This document shows, one piece after another, positions 1 to 9,540 of a stretch of DNA of 64,000 nt. Every line of letters begins with the position of its first letter. Position 1 is the stretch's first letter. Both the position numbers and the translations under genes were made by a program. This stretch comes from Choristoneura fumiferana (lineage: Eukaryota > Arthropoda > Insecta > Lepidoptera > Tortricidae). A model generated the notes under the pieces. That model did no database searches. It was not told the DNA's origin and worked only from the letters and a program-made list of their open reading frames with translations. Location of the stretch: positions 659,635 through 723,634 of the forward strand of contig NC_133478.1 in NCBI RefSeq assembly GCF_025370935.1, in the 5' to 3' direction.

Positions 1-239
1 ATTTTGTACAATAACGAGTTTACATAGTTAGGTACATACATAATAATAATAATAATCGTCCGGAGGTTCCTCACTCTGCGGCCCTGACCACCGGTAGCTT
101 GGGCCCTACCCCGTTACCAGCGGCAAACTAGGTTAGGTTTTTATAATATTTTTATTTTGTATGTATGTACTTTTCTGTATTTTACTTTTAGAGCTATTAT
201 AAAAACCTAAACCTAAGAATGAAAGAAAAATAAAGAACA

Positions 240-430
240 TAATAATAATAAACCCTCTTTTTTTCTGGGTAAAGGCCACTTTCAACTGTTTCCATGCTTC
301 TCTGTTTTGCGCTTGTAGTATCCAGTTATTTCCGGCAATTTTTTGGATTTCATCTGCCCATCTATCCTTAGGTCGCCCTTTTTTCCTCTTGCCTCGGGGG
401 CCCATCCATTCAGTGCCGGGGGCCCATACA
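240..430 (-). mobile_element. LINE 3' coding remnant
   Basis: Minus-strand translation gives the end of an RTE-like reverse transcriptase ORF: a W-x-G block, then KKGRPKDRWADEIQKIAG, then a short tail ending near the stop. This GRP-x-RW-x-D/E block recurs in at least eight other remnants in the window. Only the C-terminal ~60 residues survive, so it is a 5'-truncated dead copy. Confidence 0.7.
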
Positions 431-529
431 TACATACACTTTATGGCAGAAAATTGTGGCATGCGGAGTTCAGCAAAAAAACTACAGAAAACTAACTATC
501 CTGTGAGAATGTCCAAAATTAAGAGTACT

Positions 530-772
530 GCCTTTTCGCAACGTAACGTTTGCCAACCTGTTTCATTTCGCAACTTTTCATTTCTCAAACTCTAACAATG
601 TAAATATTTCAGGATTTATTTCAGGGCCATAGCGTAGAACCCTTTAGGTTAGATTAGGTTAGTTTTATAAAAATCCTGAAATATTTTACAGTTTCAGAAA
701 TATTAAACAGTTGGGAAATGAAAAGTTGCGTAATGAAACTGGTTGCCAAACGTTATTCGCCGAAACATTAGT
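530..772. mobile_element. MITE-like inverted repeat
   Basis: Arms of about 55 bases face each other: 535-588 (containing 'ttcgcaacttttcatttc') is the reverse complement of 713-766 (containing 'gaaatgaaaagttgcg') with a few mismatches. A second inner pair around 'tcctgaaatatt' lies between them. There is no coding capacity. No clear target duplication was identified. Confidence 0.55.
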
Positions 773-814
773 AAACCCCAAAATTACTATACTGACCAAA
801 ACTTTAAATACAAG

Positions 815-950
815 ATGAATCACCCCACCCACCCCAGCGTATATACGCCCCACTGCTGGGCACAGGGTTCCTCTCAAAGTGAGAGGCCGTAGTATCGTGT
901 AGGTCCATTCTGGAAACTTCACACACGTTACGCTTTGCGTATTTATTCAC
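815..950 (-). mobile_element. tRNA-derived SINE 3' fragment
   Basis: Matches, in reverse orientation, the 3' half of the full SINE at 20096-20412, including the 'cccactgctgggcacagg' block and the inverted 'ctctcagaatgagag' hairpin. The tRNA-like head is missing. Confidence 0.65.
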
Positions 951-1135
951 TTGATGTCCTCCATGTTGTGTCCGACAAAAGCGAACCTTTAGAGTTCTTC
1001 ATTATATGCCCGATGGTTGGCGAAGCCCAAACTTTTATCCTTTATTCACTTACCACAGGGGTTATCGGCAGTTAAGTCCATAGGGTACTATATTCCAGTT
1101 AAATCGAAGCCAAAGTCAAAATATCGTTATTTAAT

Positions 1136-1240
1136 TTAGGCTATAACAAGCACTTATGAATGTCAAAAAAATCTCCCACCGGTTCGGAAAAACCTCTGTT
1201 GAGAAGTATCCGGCAAGAAACTCAACGAGGTATATTTTTT
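1136..1240 (-). repeat. LINE/SINE 3' end, 'gccggattcttctcaac' family
   Basis: Reverse-oriented copy of a repeat also found at 7030-7145 and 16190-16335. It contains the block 'accggtggtagatttttt' (here in reverse) and the 'cataagtgcttgttatagcc' block. The 16 kb copy ends in a TTTGAC tandem tail, typical of a non-LTR element 3' end. Confidence 0.6.
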
Positions 1241-1550
1241 TAAACTGATTTACAATATTATTAAATGATATCTATACATCACAAGTATTTAACACAACTT
1301 TATTTTTTAACACATTAGGATCGCTATTTGAAGGGATCGCTAATGCGGATCGGAATATGATATAATCATTAACTTTATAATACGCCTTAGATATTAATGT
1401 CTTCTTGATAATAGATATGAAATTTTGTATCTGTTTCATTTATAATATTTTTTGGAATTTTATTATAAAAACGTATGCAATTTCCCAGAAACGACTTTTT
1501 GGTTTTAGCCAGTCTGTAAGATGGAACTTTAACAAGACCATCATAATTAC

Positions 1551-1711
1551 CTGTACATAGCCATGAGCCAACCAGGCGAGCAGTACCCGCACTGGGTGCC
1601 GTTGTGTTTGGCGAGCGTCTTCTGCAGCGGGTGGTAGCCCGCGTGCCGGCTGCCGACGCCCTCTATCGTGGACACCTCCCAGCCCTCGCACGACGTCACC
1701 GACACCAGACA
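1551..1711 (-). CDS. AOX: Aldehyde oxidase exon 3 (left gene, partial gene)
   Basis: Exon 3 of a molybdo-flavoenzyme gene that continues beyond the left edge. It reads from TGT after the acceptor AG (1713-1712) to the donor GTAATT at 1550, leaving phase 2. It encodes residues 67-119. C74 probably completes the first 2Fe-2S cluster. TQCGYCSPGWLMAMY supplies C107 and C110, the first two ligands of the second 2Fe-2S cluster. The other two (the CRCTGYR motif of the family) would be in the next exon, which I do not find in 1-1550. The motif context resembles insect aldehyde oxidases more than xanthine dehydrogenase, from which they derive. The exon joins in frame to exon 2 (2264-2418). Confidence 0.9.
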
Positions 1712-1894
1712 CTGTACCATAGATACAATGAATATAGAACCAGATACTTTTGACAATGTTAATCTAACGTTCTCTAATCTAATATTATACTTCGTTTTTT
1801 TTACCAATAGAAAGAAGGTAAGAAATCTTGAGGTGTATTTTCATTGAAAAACACTTTTGAAAAATAAGTTACACCAATTAATATATCGAGTCCT

Positions 1895-2050
1895 CATCGA
1901 GTTCTTGAGTGGAGACCGCGTCTTGGCAAACGTAGTGTAGTACGCCCTCCGGCCAGGTGGAGTGACGATCTGCGAAAGGCTGCTGGTAGAAGCTGGATGC
2001 GTCTAGCCGAGGACAGGGCCATCCAGAATACATCATTTATTCATCATCAT
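1895..2050 (+). mobile_element. RTE-like LINE 3' fragment inside AOX intron 2
   Basis: Plus-strand translation gives VLEWRPRLGKRS, ARWSDDLRKAAGRSWMRLAEDR, the same tail as the remnant at 26330-26640. It ends near a (CAT)n run at 2040-2066. It is antisense to the AOX gene and intronic. Confidence 0.75.
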
Positions 2051-2263
2051 CATCATCATTCATCATGCATTGTACATATTCACTGGTCATGGTATTGTAT
2101 TGTAAATTATGTTACAATTAGCAAGGATATAATAATGATCGCATATATTATTTTGGTGTCAATATACTCTTAGTATGTTTTTCAATAAAAAGACTCGTCA
2201 AGATTGTTTACCGTATTTCTAATGCTAAAAAAACAAAGTATAGTAGATCCAAAGGTGACTGAC

Positions 2264-2418
2264 CGAGTTGACGGCTACGGGCGCGTCCCCTGCGCGCGCG
2301 GCGGCGACGACGCAGGCGCCGCAGCCGCCCTCGCGGCACATGTACTTGGTGCCGCGCAGCTCGCTGCCCACGCGCAGGTAGTCCAACAGCATCACATCGG
2401 AGCTCACTTCACGCCCCA
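2264..2418 (-). CDS. AOX: Aldehyde oxidase exon 2 (left gene)
   Basis: Exon 2, residues 15-66. The acceptor is ..tttgtcAG at 2420-2419 and the donor GTCAGT starts at 2263. The first two bases complete a Val codon split with exon 1. It encodes GREVSSDVMLLDYLRVGSEL, then GTKYMCREGGCGACVV. C42, C47 and C50 are ligands of the N-terminal plant-ferredoxin-type 2Fe-2S cluster that passes electrons from the molybdenum site to FAD. The CREGGCGAC motif is diagnostic of the XDH/AOX family. The exon is GC-rich (many GCG and GCC codons) against very AT-rich introns. It ends in phase 0 and joins exon 3 at S66/C67. Confidence 0.93.
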
Positions 2419-2782
2419 CTGACAAAGAGAAGCACCGTTAATCCAAGTCGAAGGCATAAACAAATAGTACCTATACTTGGTTTGAATAGGTATTTAACTA
2501 AATGTAAACAAACTTCAGCTGCCAAATTTGGTACATTCAAGGTTTTTATAAGTTTTACTTATCTATCATTGTAATACAAACTAGACTAGTGTATTTCAAT
2601 ACAGAAATGTACCTAAATTTTTAGATAGTTTAATGGGGGAATTTCAATAATTAAGACAAGACACCGATTAACGTTGTTTTGTTTAACTAAGTAATAATTA
2701 TAATACAATTTCGGCTCGGTGGAGACGTCCTTCATATGCCGGAATTAAAATCGGCATTGGTACTGAATAGAATAAATTATTA

Positions 2783-3012
2783 TAATCCATACTTACTAAT
2801 GTTATAAGTGTGAAAGTGTGTGTGTTTGTATGTTTGTCCGCCTTTCACGTCGAAATGGAAAGACGGATCGACGTGATTTTTGGATTATAGACAGTTCATG
2901 GGCCAGACATAGGCTACTTTTTATCCCGGAAAAATGCAGTTCCCGAGGGAACAGCGCGCGATAACCGAATTCTACGTGGGCGAATCCGCGGGCAAAAGTA
3001 TATTATAATAAG
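2783..3012 (-). repeat. Dispersed repeat, 'cgcgggcaaaagctagt' family
   Basis: Runs from 'aatgttataagtgtgaaagtg' and 'gtccgcctttcacgtcg' to 'tttttatcccgg' and 'gcgaatccgcgggcaaaag'. The same blocks recur at 12589-12690, 17318-17760, 39700-39927 and 61415-61720. It is short, non-coding and lies in AOX intron 1. Confidence 0.6.
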
Positions 3013-3185
3013 CCAAACTAATAAACTTATTATCTGAAGTAGCTATTGCCCGTAACTTCGTGTACGCTGTATTGTTGATCACCGTCCGATCATAACATAT
3101 TTTTCTACTTTAAACATAAGCGCCACGAACAAGCACACACATTCGTCTTTATATTAATACTAAGTATATACAAAATTAACCCAAA

Positions 3186-3239
3186 GGCCGGTTGTAGACG
3201 TCCGTTGTCCAGTGTAACAACGGACGTCTACAAGCGGCC
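3186..3239. repeat. Short near-perfect hairpin in AOX intron 1
   Basis: A 23-base arm starting 'ggccggttgtagacgtcc' pairs with its reverse complement ending 'ggacgtctacaagcggcc', 22 of 23 positions, with an 8-base loop 'ccagtgta'. It could be a tiny MITE or a transcribed hairpin. No TA or TTAA boundary was recognised. Confidence 0.75.
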
Positions 3240-3337
3240 TAATTGGAAAAACCCGTACCGGTTAAATTCTGATCCCAAATTCAAATACCCCCAACACAAA
3301 AAAAACTTCGACAAAAAAAACACAACTAAAAAGTAAA

Positions 3338-3508
3338 ATGAACCGATTATGACAAAACATGTCTAAGAGCCATCGCTTGAAAATCTGCTTTCAAACAAAA
3401 AAAACCGCATTCAAATCGGTCCACCCGTTTTCGAGTATGAGCTACAGACACAGACACACATAGCGGTCAAACTTATAACACCCCCTTTTTGCGCCAGGGG
3501 TTAAAAGT
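3338..3508 (+). repeat. Dispersed repeat, 'gcgtcgggggttaaaa' family
   Basis: Contains 'acatgtctaagagccatcgc', 'aaatcggtccacccgttt', 'agcggtcaaacttataaca' and ends 'gcgccaggggttaaaa'. The same family is at 7195-7446, 24515-24690 (reverse), 29975-30490 and 55020-55255 (reverse). Confidence 0.65.
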
Positions 3509-3813
3509 CATGTCCATTGCATCTGAGAGGCCGTAAAGCAAATGTATGTTTTTATGAGTTTAATTTTAAATGGGTCCCACTGAACAGCATTGCCACTTGC
3601 CGCAACATTTAATTTTGCTGAGTGGGTTCGATTTTATACTATTCGATATTTATTGTTTTTTTTTTCTAATGTATTTTACTGTGTATCGATACTATACTAA
3701 GAATTAATTAAGAATATCTGTAATATCGTCAGAACGGGAGTTATGGAGGTCCAGGAGGCCTATGCCCACCAGTGGCTACTTAATAAAAAAGAATGGCTGT
3801 GATTGGAACTGAC

Positions 3814-3856
3814 CTGACCGGGGCTCCCCGTTGAGAAGGAAGTGTACGCGATCCAT
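3814..3856 (-). CDS. AOX: Aldehyde oxidase exon 1 with start codon (left gene)
   Basis: ATG at 3856-3854 opens a 14-codon first exon, MDRVHFLLNGEPRS, plus one base, followed by the consensus donor GTCAGT at 3813. Joined to exon 2 it reads ..NGEPRS-V-GREVSS, matching the usual start of insect aldehyde oxidases (a short beta strand, V-N-G, before the ferredoxin domain). The phase match and donor support this start; the ATG context is GCACCATGG. The 1394-base intron 1 contains several repeats and a sharp hairpin (3186-3239). Confidence 0.82.
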
Positions 3857-4866
3857 GGTGCGCGGGCACCGGCGCGCACTCGAGTGCTTCAGATCTCTGA
3901 CTGCGCCAGCACATACAAAAATTAAGGTGTAGCTGGGTGAAGACGCGCTGGTGTTCTGAACGGTGCCGCTGCGGTTTTCTGAATTGATTTTTAGCCTGTG
4001 AAAAAGCTGTGGTAGTTAAGTTTGTTCTTTGAGAGAAAGAAAGAAAAACAAAGAGAGAGAGAGAGATCAAATTTATTTACACTTTCATTCGCATAGACAA
4101 ATTATACCGTCAAATCTTAAGTAAACTTAGTATGAATTGGGAAATACCGGAACTCGAGAATTCTCAAATTCCAAATTTAAATGCGCCAGATGCGATTTTT
4201 CGCTGTTCGTGGCTTTAGGGGACTGAATAACTAAATTAAAATACTTATTAAATAAAATTAGATAGCTTAGTATTCTCCCCCATGGAAAAAAAGCCATAGA
4301 CATTTTCATTTGTACTCTCAAAAGTTGTTAACTCTCGCGCACATAATTGATGTATGTATTAATCTGTTCAGTTTATTCTTATTTTGATTATTACGTAAGA
4401 TTATTTTTGTTCCTTACCTTACCTTAATAAGAGGTAGTAAAAGTACCAAAAGAAATCAAAAACCCGACTACTTTAAAACAACCGAAAGCAAGAAAATAAG
4501 TGGTCTAAAACCCATTACTAAAATTTTTGAGCTGGTCACAAAATAAATTTGATTTTATTATTTATTTTTTTGTTTTATTTCATACTTTTTGATATTTCTG
4601 TGAAAATGGTCGATCAAAAGTATACTTACTTGTATATATATTTAGAACAGACTTCAATATGAATTTCGATTTTAGTCATGATTTTTGATGTACCCGTGGA
4701 TGTAATTTAATTAGGTTTTTTCATTAGAATCGGCAAATTATTAGCTTTCATTTGATACCAATATTGCTACTTAAAACAAAATATTTCTTTTTAATTTCTC
4801 TAACATATTTTTATTCGTGAACGCCTGAAAAAATACATATCTTATGTCACTACGTCAGTTATGACG
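3857..4866. other. Upstream region of left AOX gene
   Basis: About 1 kb 5' of the AOX start codon (transcription would run right to left). It should include the promoter and 5' UTR, but I see no confident TATA box or start site. A 'gaaagaaagaaaaacaaagagagagagagag' purine run lies at about 4031-4065, broken into GAAA and GA repeats. The rest is AT-rich without a supported gene. Confidence 0.4.
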
Positions 4867-5464
4867 AATGGAATGATACCTCATATGCTGAAATCAGTTC
4901 AGCCTTTTAGGCTACAGCGAGGACCAAAGAAATGGACATACATACATACTACGCTCCTGAAAGTCGGGGCAAAATACGACAAAATTATGATTATGATGCA
5001 ATAAAAACGTCACAGATTAAAAAAAAAATATTTCATGGTTTTTATTGAGGTTTCTATAAAAGACTCGAGAACCCAAAGAAAAAAAGGTCGAGAAACCAGA
5101 AACCCTACTTTGGCTTCAAAGGGCAAAATGGGACGCTCAGGTAACGCCCGTTAGAATCCCCCGTGTGTTTACACAGTTACGGTTAATAATAAGCATGCAC
5201 CTTCATACTTAGCCTTAACAAAGTTGCAGAGCGAGTTTTTTTCACCACTATACACTCGTAATATATTATTATTATACAGTATGTCTGGCGCGGACGTATA
5301 TTGGAGGGTGGCAAGTATTATATTACTTTGACATCCTATTTTTTGATAAAATGTAATTCTATCGCAATTAATTAAATTACTAACATTATCATTATAAGAC
5401 TGTAACTTACATGAAGTGTATGGGACAGAGCCTGAAATAAACTTTAAATTATAATTATAAATTA
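4867..5464. repeat. Tandem duplication, copy 1
   Basis: Starts 'aatggaatgata' and ends 'aattataattataaatta'. It is repeated immediately downstream (5464-6020). It contains 'gaaagtcggggcaaaatacg', 'tagaatcccccgtgtgttta' and 'tctggcgcggacgtatattg' in the same order as copy 2. No coding potential was recognised. Confidence 0.85.
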
Positions 5465-6020
5465 ATGGAATGATAGCTCTGCTGAAACATTCAGCCTTTT
5501 AGGCTACAGCGACACCAAAGAAATGGACAACATACATACTACGCTCCTGAAAGTCGGGGCAAAATACGCATTATGATTATGATGCAATAAAACGTCACAG
5601 ATTAAAAAAAAAATATTTCAGGTTTTTATTGAGGTAAAAGACTCGAGAACCCAAAGAAAAAAAGGTCGCGAAACCAGAAACCCTACTTGGCTTCAAAGGG
5701 CAAAATGGGCGCTTAGGTAACGCCCGTTAGAATCCCCCGTGTGTTTACACGGTTAATAACAAGCATGCACCTTCATACTTAGCCTTAACAAAGTTGCAGA
5801 GCGAGTTTTTTTCACCACTATACACTCGTAATATATATTATTATACAGTATGTCTGGCGCGGACGTATATTGGAGGGTTTACTCTGACATCCTATTTTTT
5901 GATAAAATGTAATTCTATCGCAATTAATTAAATTACTAACATTATCATTATAAGACTGTAACTTACATGAAGTGTATGGGACAGAGCCTGAAATAAACTT
6001 TAAATTATAATTATAAATTA
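5464..6020. repeat. Tandem duplication, copy 2 (indel-rich)
   Basis: The same sequence as 4867-5464 but about 40 bases shorter, through many small deletions spread along its length (for example 'attgaggtttctataaaag' becomes 'attgaggtaaaag'). Few substitutions separate the copies; most differences are gaps. That is the pattern of an uncorrected long-read duplicate or of a young tandem copy. Confidence 0.85.
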
Positions 6021-6230
6021 TTGCGATGAAGCCTGGCTCAAGGCATGCTGACAAGAGGCAGAAACGACACCAAGGCGGTTCTGCACCAACATCCGCAGAC
6101 TTCTCTTGCCAGGTCTGTGGACGTACATATCGCTCTCGTATCGGTCTAGTCTAGTCAGCCACCAAAGACGTTGTCAACATGCCGAATGTCATCTGAAACA
6201 GACGCGTCGGCCTGATGATGATGTTTGACG
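6021..6230 (+). mobile_element. LINE 3' remnant with zinc-finger tail
   Basis: Plus-strand reading gives FSCQVCGRTYRSRIGLV followed by an SH..C-like end, the C2H2-type finger at the C-terminus of some lepidopteran non-LTR retrotransposon ORFs. A 'gatgatgatg' tail follows at 6214-6223. It directly abuts the end of tandem copy 2. Confidence 0.65.
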
Positions 6231-7029
6231 AGAACGTGACTGGTCGTCATATATTTATTAGAGTTTCGTGGTCAAAATGACAGAACGTCATTGTGCCATA
6301 TTATTATCCATTTTTTACCAAAATGGATTTCGAGTTAAGCTCATTATTTCAGATCAATAATCTTTTGCACAAATCGTTGTGTCAAAACACTTATTTTTTA
6401 CTAAGTAAATTACATTCAATTTATACCATATCCACGTTACGAAATAAATAGTAATCACAAATGTGTGCTATATCCGGATATGGCACAAAACAATGCTAAA
6501 ACTCAAGTAAACAGTGTGACAAACAACATGATCTTTTACAATTTTGTGCCATATCCACTTCGAATCAACTCAATTACCCACATTTAATTTTATATAATTA
6601 AAATTAGATACCCACTTTATTTATATTGATTACTTATATCAACGAGTTACAACTGCATTTCGAGATAAACTCTGCAATTAATTTGTGGTGTTGTGGATGA
6701 GCGAGTGAACTTCAGATTATGCAATCAAATAAAGATGACTTTATTTGATTACAAAATCATTGCTAGAACTTTTAATTTTACAGATGTACACTATTTCAAA
6801 ATAAAACATATGATTTACAGTTCGGACAATCCTTTTCATTTTAAATGCAGATATACGACTTTGATGAAGGAAGACAATATGGTTACGATTATACCAAATC
6901 ACCCTCCCTCCAACATCGAGACCGAAAAGGAATAAGAAATCAAAAATAAATATTTTGACTGATGGATGAATTCCGAATGAGAAAAACATTAATAAAATTA
7001 GAAGTTGTAAATCTGTTTAAAAAATATAT
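6231..7029. other. AT-rich, no gene recognised
   Basis: The motif 'tgtgccatat(c/t)' recurs at 6292, 6545 and nearby ('gctatatcc', 'ggatatggcac'), suggesting a degraded repeat. Short ORFs of about 80 codons at 6693-6989 on both strands overlap each other and resemble nothing known. Confidence 0.35.
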
Positions 7030-7145
7030 ACCTCGTTGAGTTTCTTGCCGGATTCTTCTCAACAGAGGTTTTTCCGAACCGGTGGTAGATTTTTTTTGAC
7101 ATTCATAAGTGCTTGTTATAGCCTAAATTTAATAAAGATAATCGA
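7030..7145 (+). repeat. LINE/SINE 3' end, 'gccggattcttctcaac' family
   Basis: Forward copy: 'cgttgagtttcttgccgg', 'cttctcaacagaggtttttc', 'gaaccggtggtagatttt', 'cataagtgcttgttatagcc'. It matches 1136-1240 (reverse) and 16190-16335. Confidence 0.7.
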
Positions 7146-7194
7146 ACATCTTGGTAATGATGGTCTTCCGAAAACACTGGAAGTAAATAACCTA

Positions 7195-7446
7195 ACTAAC
7201 AAAAAGTTGTAAAACCCACGACTTTGTCACTTCAAAGTTCAATATCTCAAAAACGGCTGAACTGATTTTGATAAAACATATCTAAGAACCATCGCTAGAA
7301 AAGCTGCTTTCAATTTAAAACCCCGCATTCAAATCGGACCACCCGTTTAAGAGCTACGGTGTCACAAACAGACAGACAGACAGACACACAGACAGACACA
7401 TAGCGGTCAAACTTATAACATCCCTCTTTATGCTTCGGGGGTTAAA
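7195..7446 (+). repeat. Full copy of 'gcgtcgggggttaaaa' dispersed repeat
   Basis: Begins 'ctaacaaaaagttgtaaaac' and ends 'tgcttcgggggttaaaa', with an internal 'gacagacagacagac' tract. It carries the common blocks 'acggctgaactgattttgat' and 'agcggtcaaacttataaca'. Confidence 0.7.
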
Positions 7447-9084
7447 AAATGGCTCCACGGCTTAGCTTAGAGACTGCTGGTGCTATAAATCTGTTCTTTT
7501 TATGAAGTCTTATTAAAATGAGCGTAGCCACGGGTAAAGATAGTTAAGAATAAAGTATGAATGCATAATTAGAAAACTGTTTTTTGTACGTTATTTCGGT
7601 ACGGAGGAGAGTTCAGTTTTATTTATAAGAAATACAACGGAAGTATTTCTTATAAATAAAACGATGTAATTTGATGAATTTTAAGCAAATGCCGAGATCG
7701 TTTGAGTTCTGAAAATATTTTCAAATGTAAATAAGTACAGTTAAGTGAAATGATGTGAGGTTTTGTAAGTTATTTTAATAATATATTTTGATATAAAATT
7801 GTTTATGATAATTTCGACATCATTTCGGGAATAATTGTTACTAAAGTTGCCAAAAAAAATAAACAAAATCACAAAGTCAAAGCTTAAAAATACTTTTAGC
7901 CAAAATTGGTTTCAACGTCATTGATTCCGTTTCAGAGCGTAGTTTCTAAGTTATTCTGTCCTCAACAAAATGGCCTAGGGACATATTATGGAGATATATG
8001 TACGCTCTTTTGCTGGTAAACTATACTGAACGGCAAAAAAACTGGCCCTCAAATGTATGCAGTAACAGGTAATTTTCTATGTAAAGGGGGCCAAATTAGC
8101 TGCTGCTGACTATATTCGCGTCATATTTTTTTTATATCGGCACAGAATAAATAACTGCTCTTGGCTGGATTCCAAATTATTGGTATAAAATAATAATGAA
8201 TATTATTCATTATTATAGAAATCAAGACTAAACTCAAAATAAACCTCATTGGAATTCAGACGAATAGTCAATTTATCTTATTTATTGTGGCCAAAAACAG
8301 CGTCAGTTATTCAACTCGTGCCTCTGCGATAGTTGAGACACGAGTGAGCGGAGTGTAATCACAAAGATCATTTCCGAACTCATCATTCGCTGTTCAGTCG
8401 AGTCAGTTAAGACCCTTCTGATGGCAACTGTACTCTGGTCGCGCGGAGTATTTATACATCCTGCGGCAGACAAACGATAGCGCGATCTATTTCGACGCCA
8501 GCGCCATCTATTGGTGTGTTTTGAAACTAAAAAGTGTACGATTTTTATGGTCAAGAAAAATTTATCATAGGATAATTAACAATGCAATATGCAGATATTC
8601 AATATTTTTATTAAAAAAATGTGTTCTCAATTATTGTATGTATGATAACAACCACTTCGGAAGTAACTGTGTAGATTCTCTTCAGTTTTTTTTTTTATTT
8701 TAAGTTTTTACGGCAGTGCAATCTAACTCAAAATATTTAAACACGACCATGTTTCCAATCGTGTAAGTGCGTATTCAGATATTTTTGAGCACTTAAACAG
8801 CTTCAATGTTAGATAGTGGCTGTACGATGATCGAACACGATCTAAAAACCGAACATAGCGCGGTTTAGACAATTAGGAGAGGGGACACAATTTTGTAGTT
8901 TTTGGAACGATCATTTCCGAAAATATTCACTTAGTCAATTTTTTTAAGTTATTGTCCTTCATTAAAATCGGTTTAACTATTTTTAAAATATTTGACTTTA
9001 AAATTACACAAGTTGTTTAAATTATCCGTAAAAAGTTCCACACAGGCTTGGTATATTATTATTATGCAAAAGTAGTTTTGCTTC
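7447..9084. other. Mostly unassigned; possible LTR-like segment at 8295-8520
   Basis: AT-rich with one denser patch at 8295-8520. On the minus strand that patch has 'tgtataaatact' followed about 30 bases later by 'agtacagttgcc', resembling the TATA box and start of an LTR promoter. No partner LTR, primer-binding site or target duplication was found. An inverted pair 'ggaagtatttcttataaata' and 'tttatttataagaaatac' lies at 7618-7660. Confidence 0.3.
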
Positions 9085-9160
9085 ATCATCCCAGCCTATA
9101 TACGTCCCACTGCTGGGCACAGGCCTCCTCTCAGAACAAGAGGGCTTGGGCCATAGTTTT
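9085..9160 (-). mobile_element. SINE 3' fragment
   Basis: 'cagcctatatacgtcccact' and 'gctgggcacaggcctcctct' in reverse orientation to the full SINE at 20096-20412. Confidence 0.65.
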
Positions 9161-9218
9161 GCTTAAATAAGAAAATGTTTTTGATACCTACGAGTACTTT
9201 TTAATGGTTACAAAGGCT

Positions 9219-9537
9219 ATATACCCGGTATGGCCTGTAATACGAGCAAATAATTAAAACATAGATCGTACTCGTCAAACTAAACAACATTAGTTCAGCG
9301 ACTTTTAAAAATAAAGTAGTCCTTAAATTTTCCTTTTTTCATACAAATCAAATACTGCAAGCAATGTACGCCATCCTAGAACACAACAAAATGATGTCCC
9401 TGTCACGCTACAAACATCAACCATTTTGCTTTACATTGCTTCTTCGAATAACCTTTATAAAAGTGTAATAAAAATTAAAAAACTAATTATATTTTTAAAA
9501 GTCGCTGTTCATTTTGACGAGTATGATCTATGGTTTA
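9219..9537. mobile_element. MITE, 'taatacgagcaaataatt' family, copy A
   Basis: The left end 'cggtatggcctgtaatacg' is followed by 'gagcaaataattaaaacata' and 'gttcagcgacttttaaaaat'; the right end has the reverse complement 'tttttaaaagtcgctg' and 'tttgacgagtatgatctatg'. It shares termini with copy B at 22919-23254. The right terminus is shortened. Confidence 0.65.
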
Positions 9538-9540
9538 TTT

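Noticed and set aside
1440..1712. Minus-strand 90-codon ORF in another frame over AOX exon 3
   Set aside because: The AOX frame with 2Fe-2S motif and splice sites explains this sequence; the other frame is incidental.
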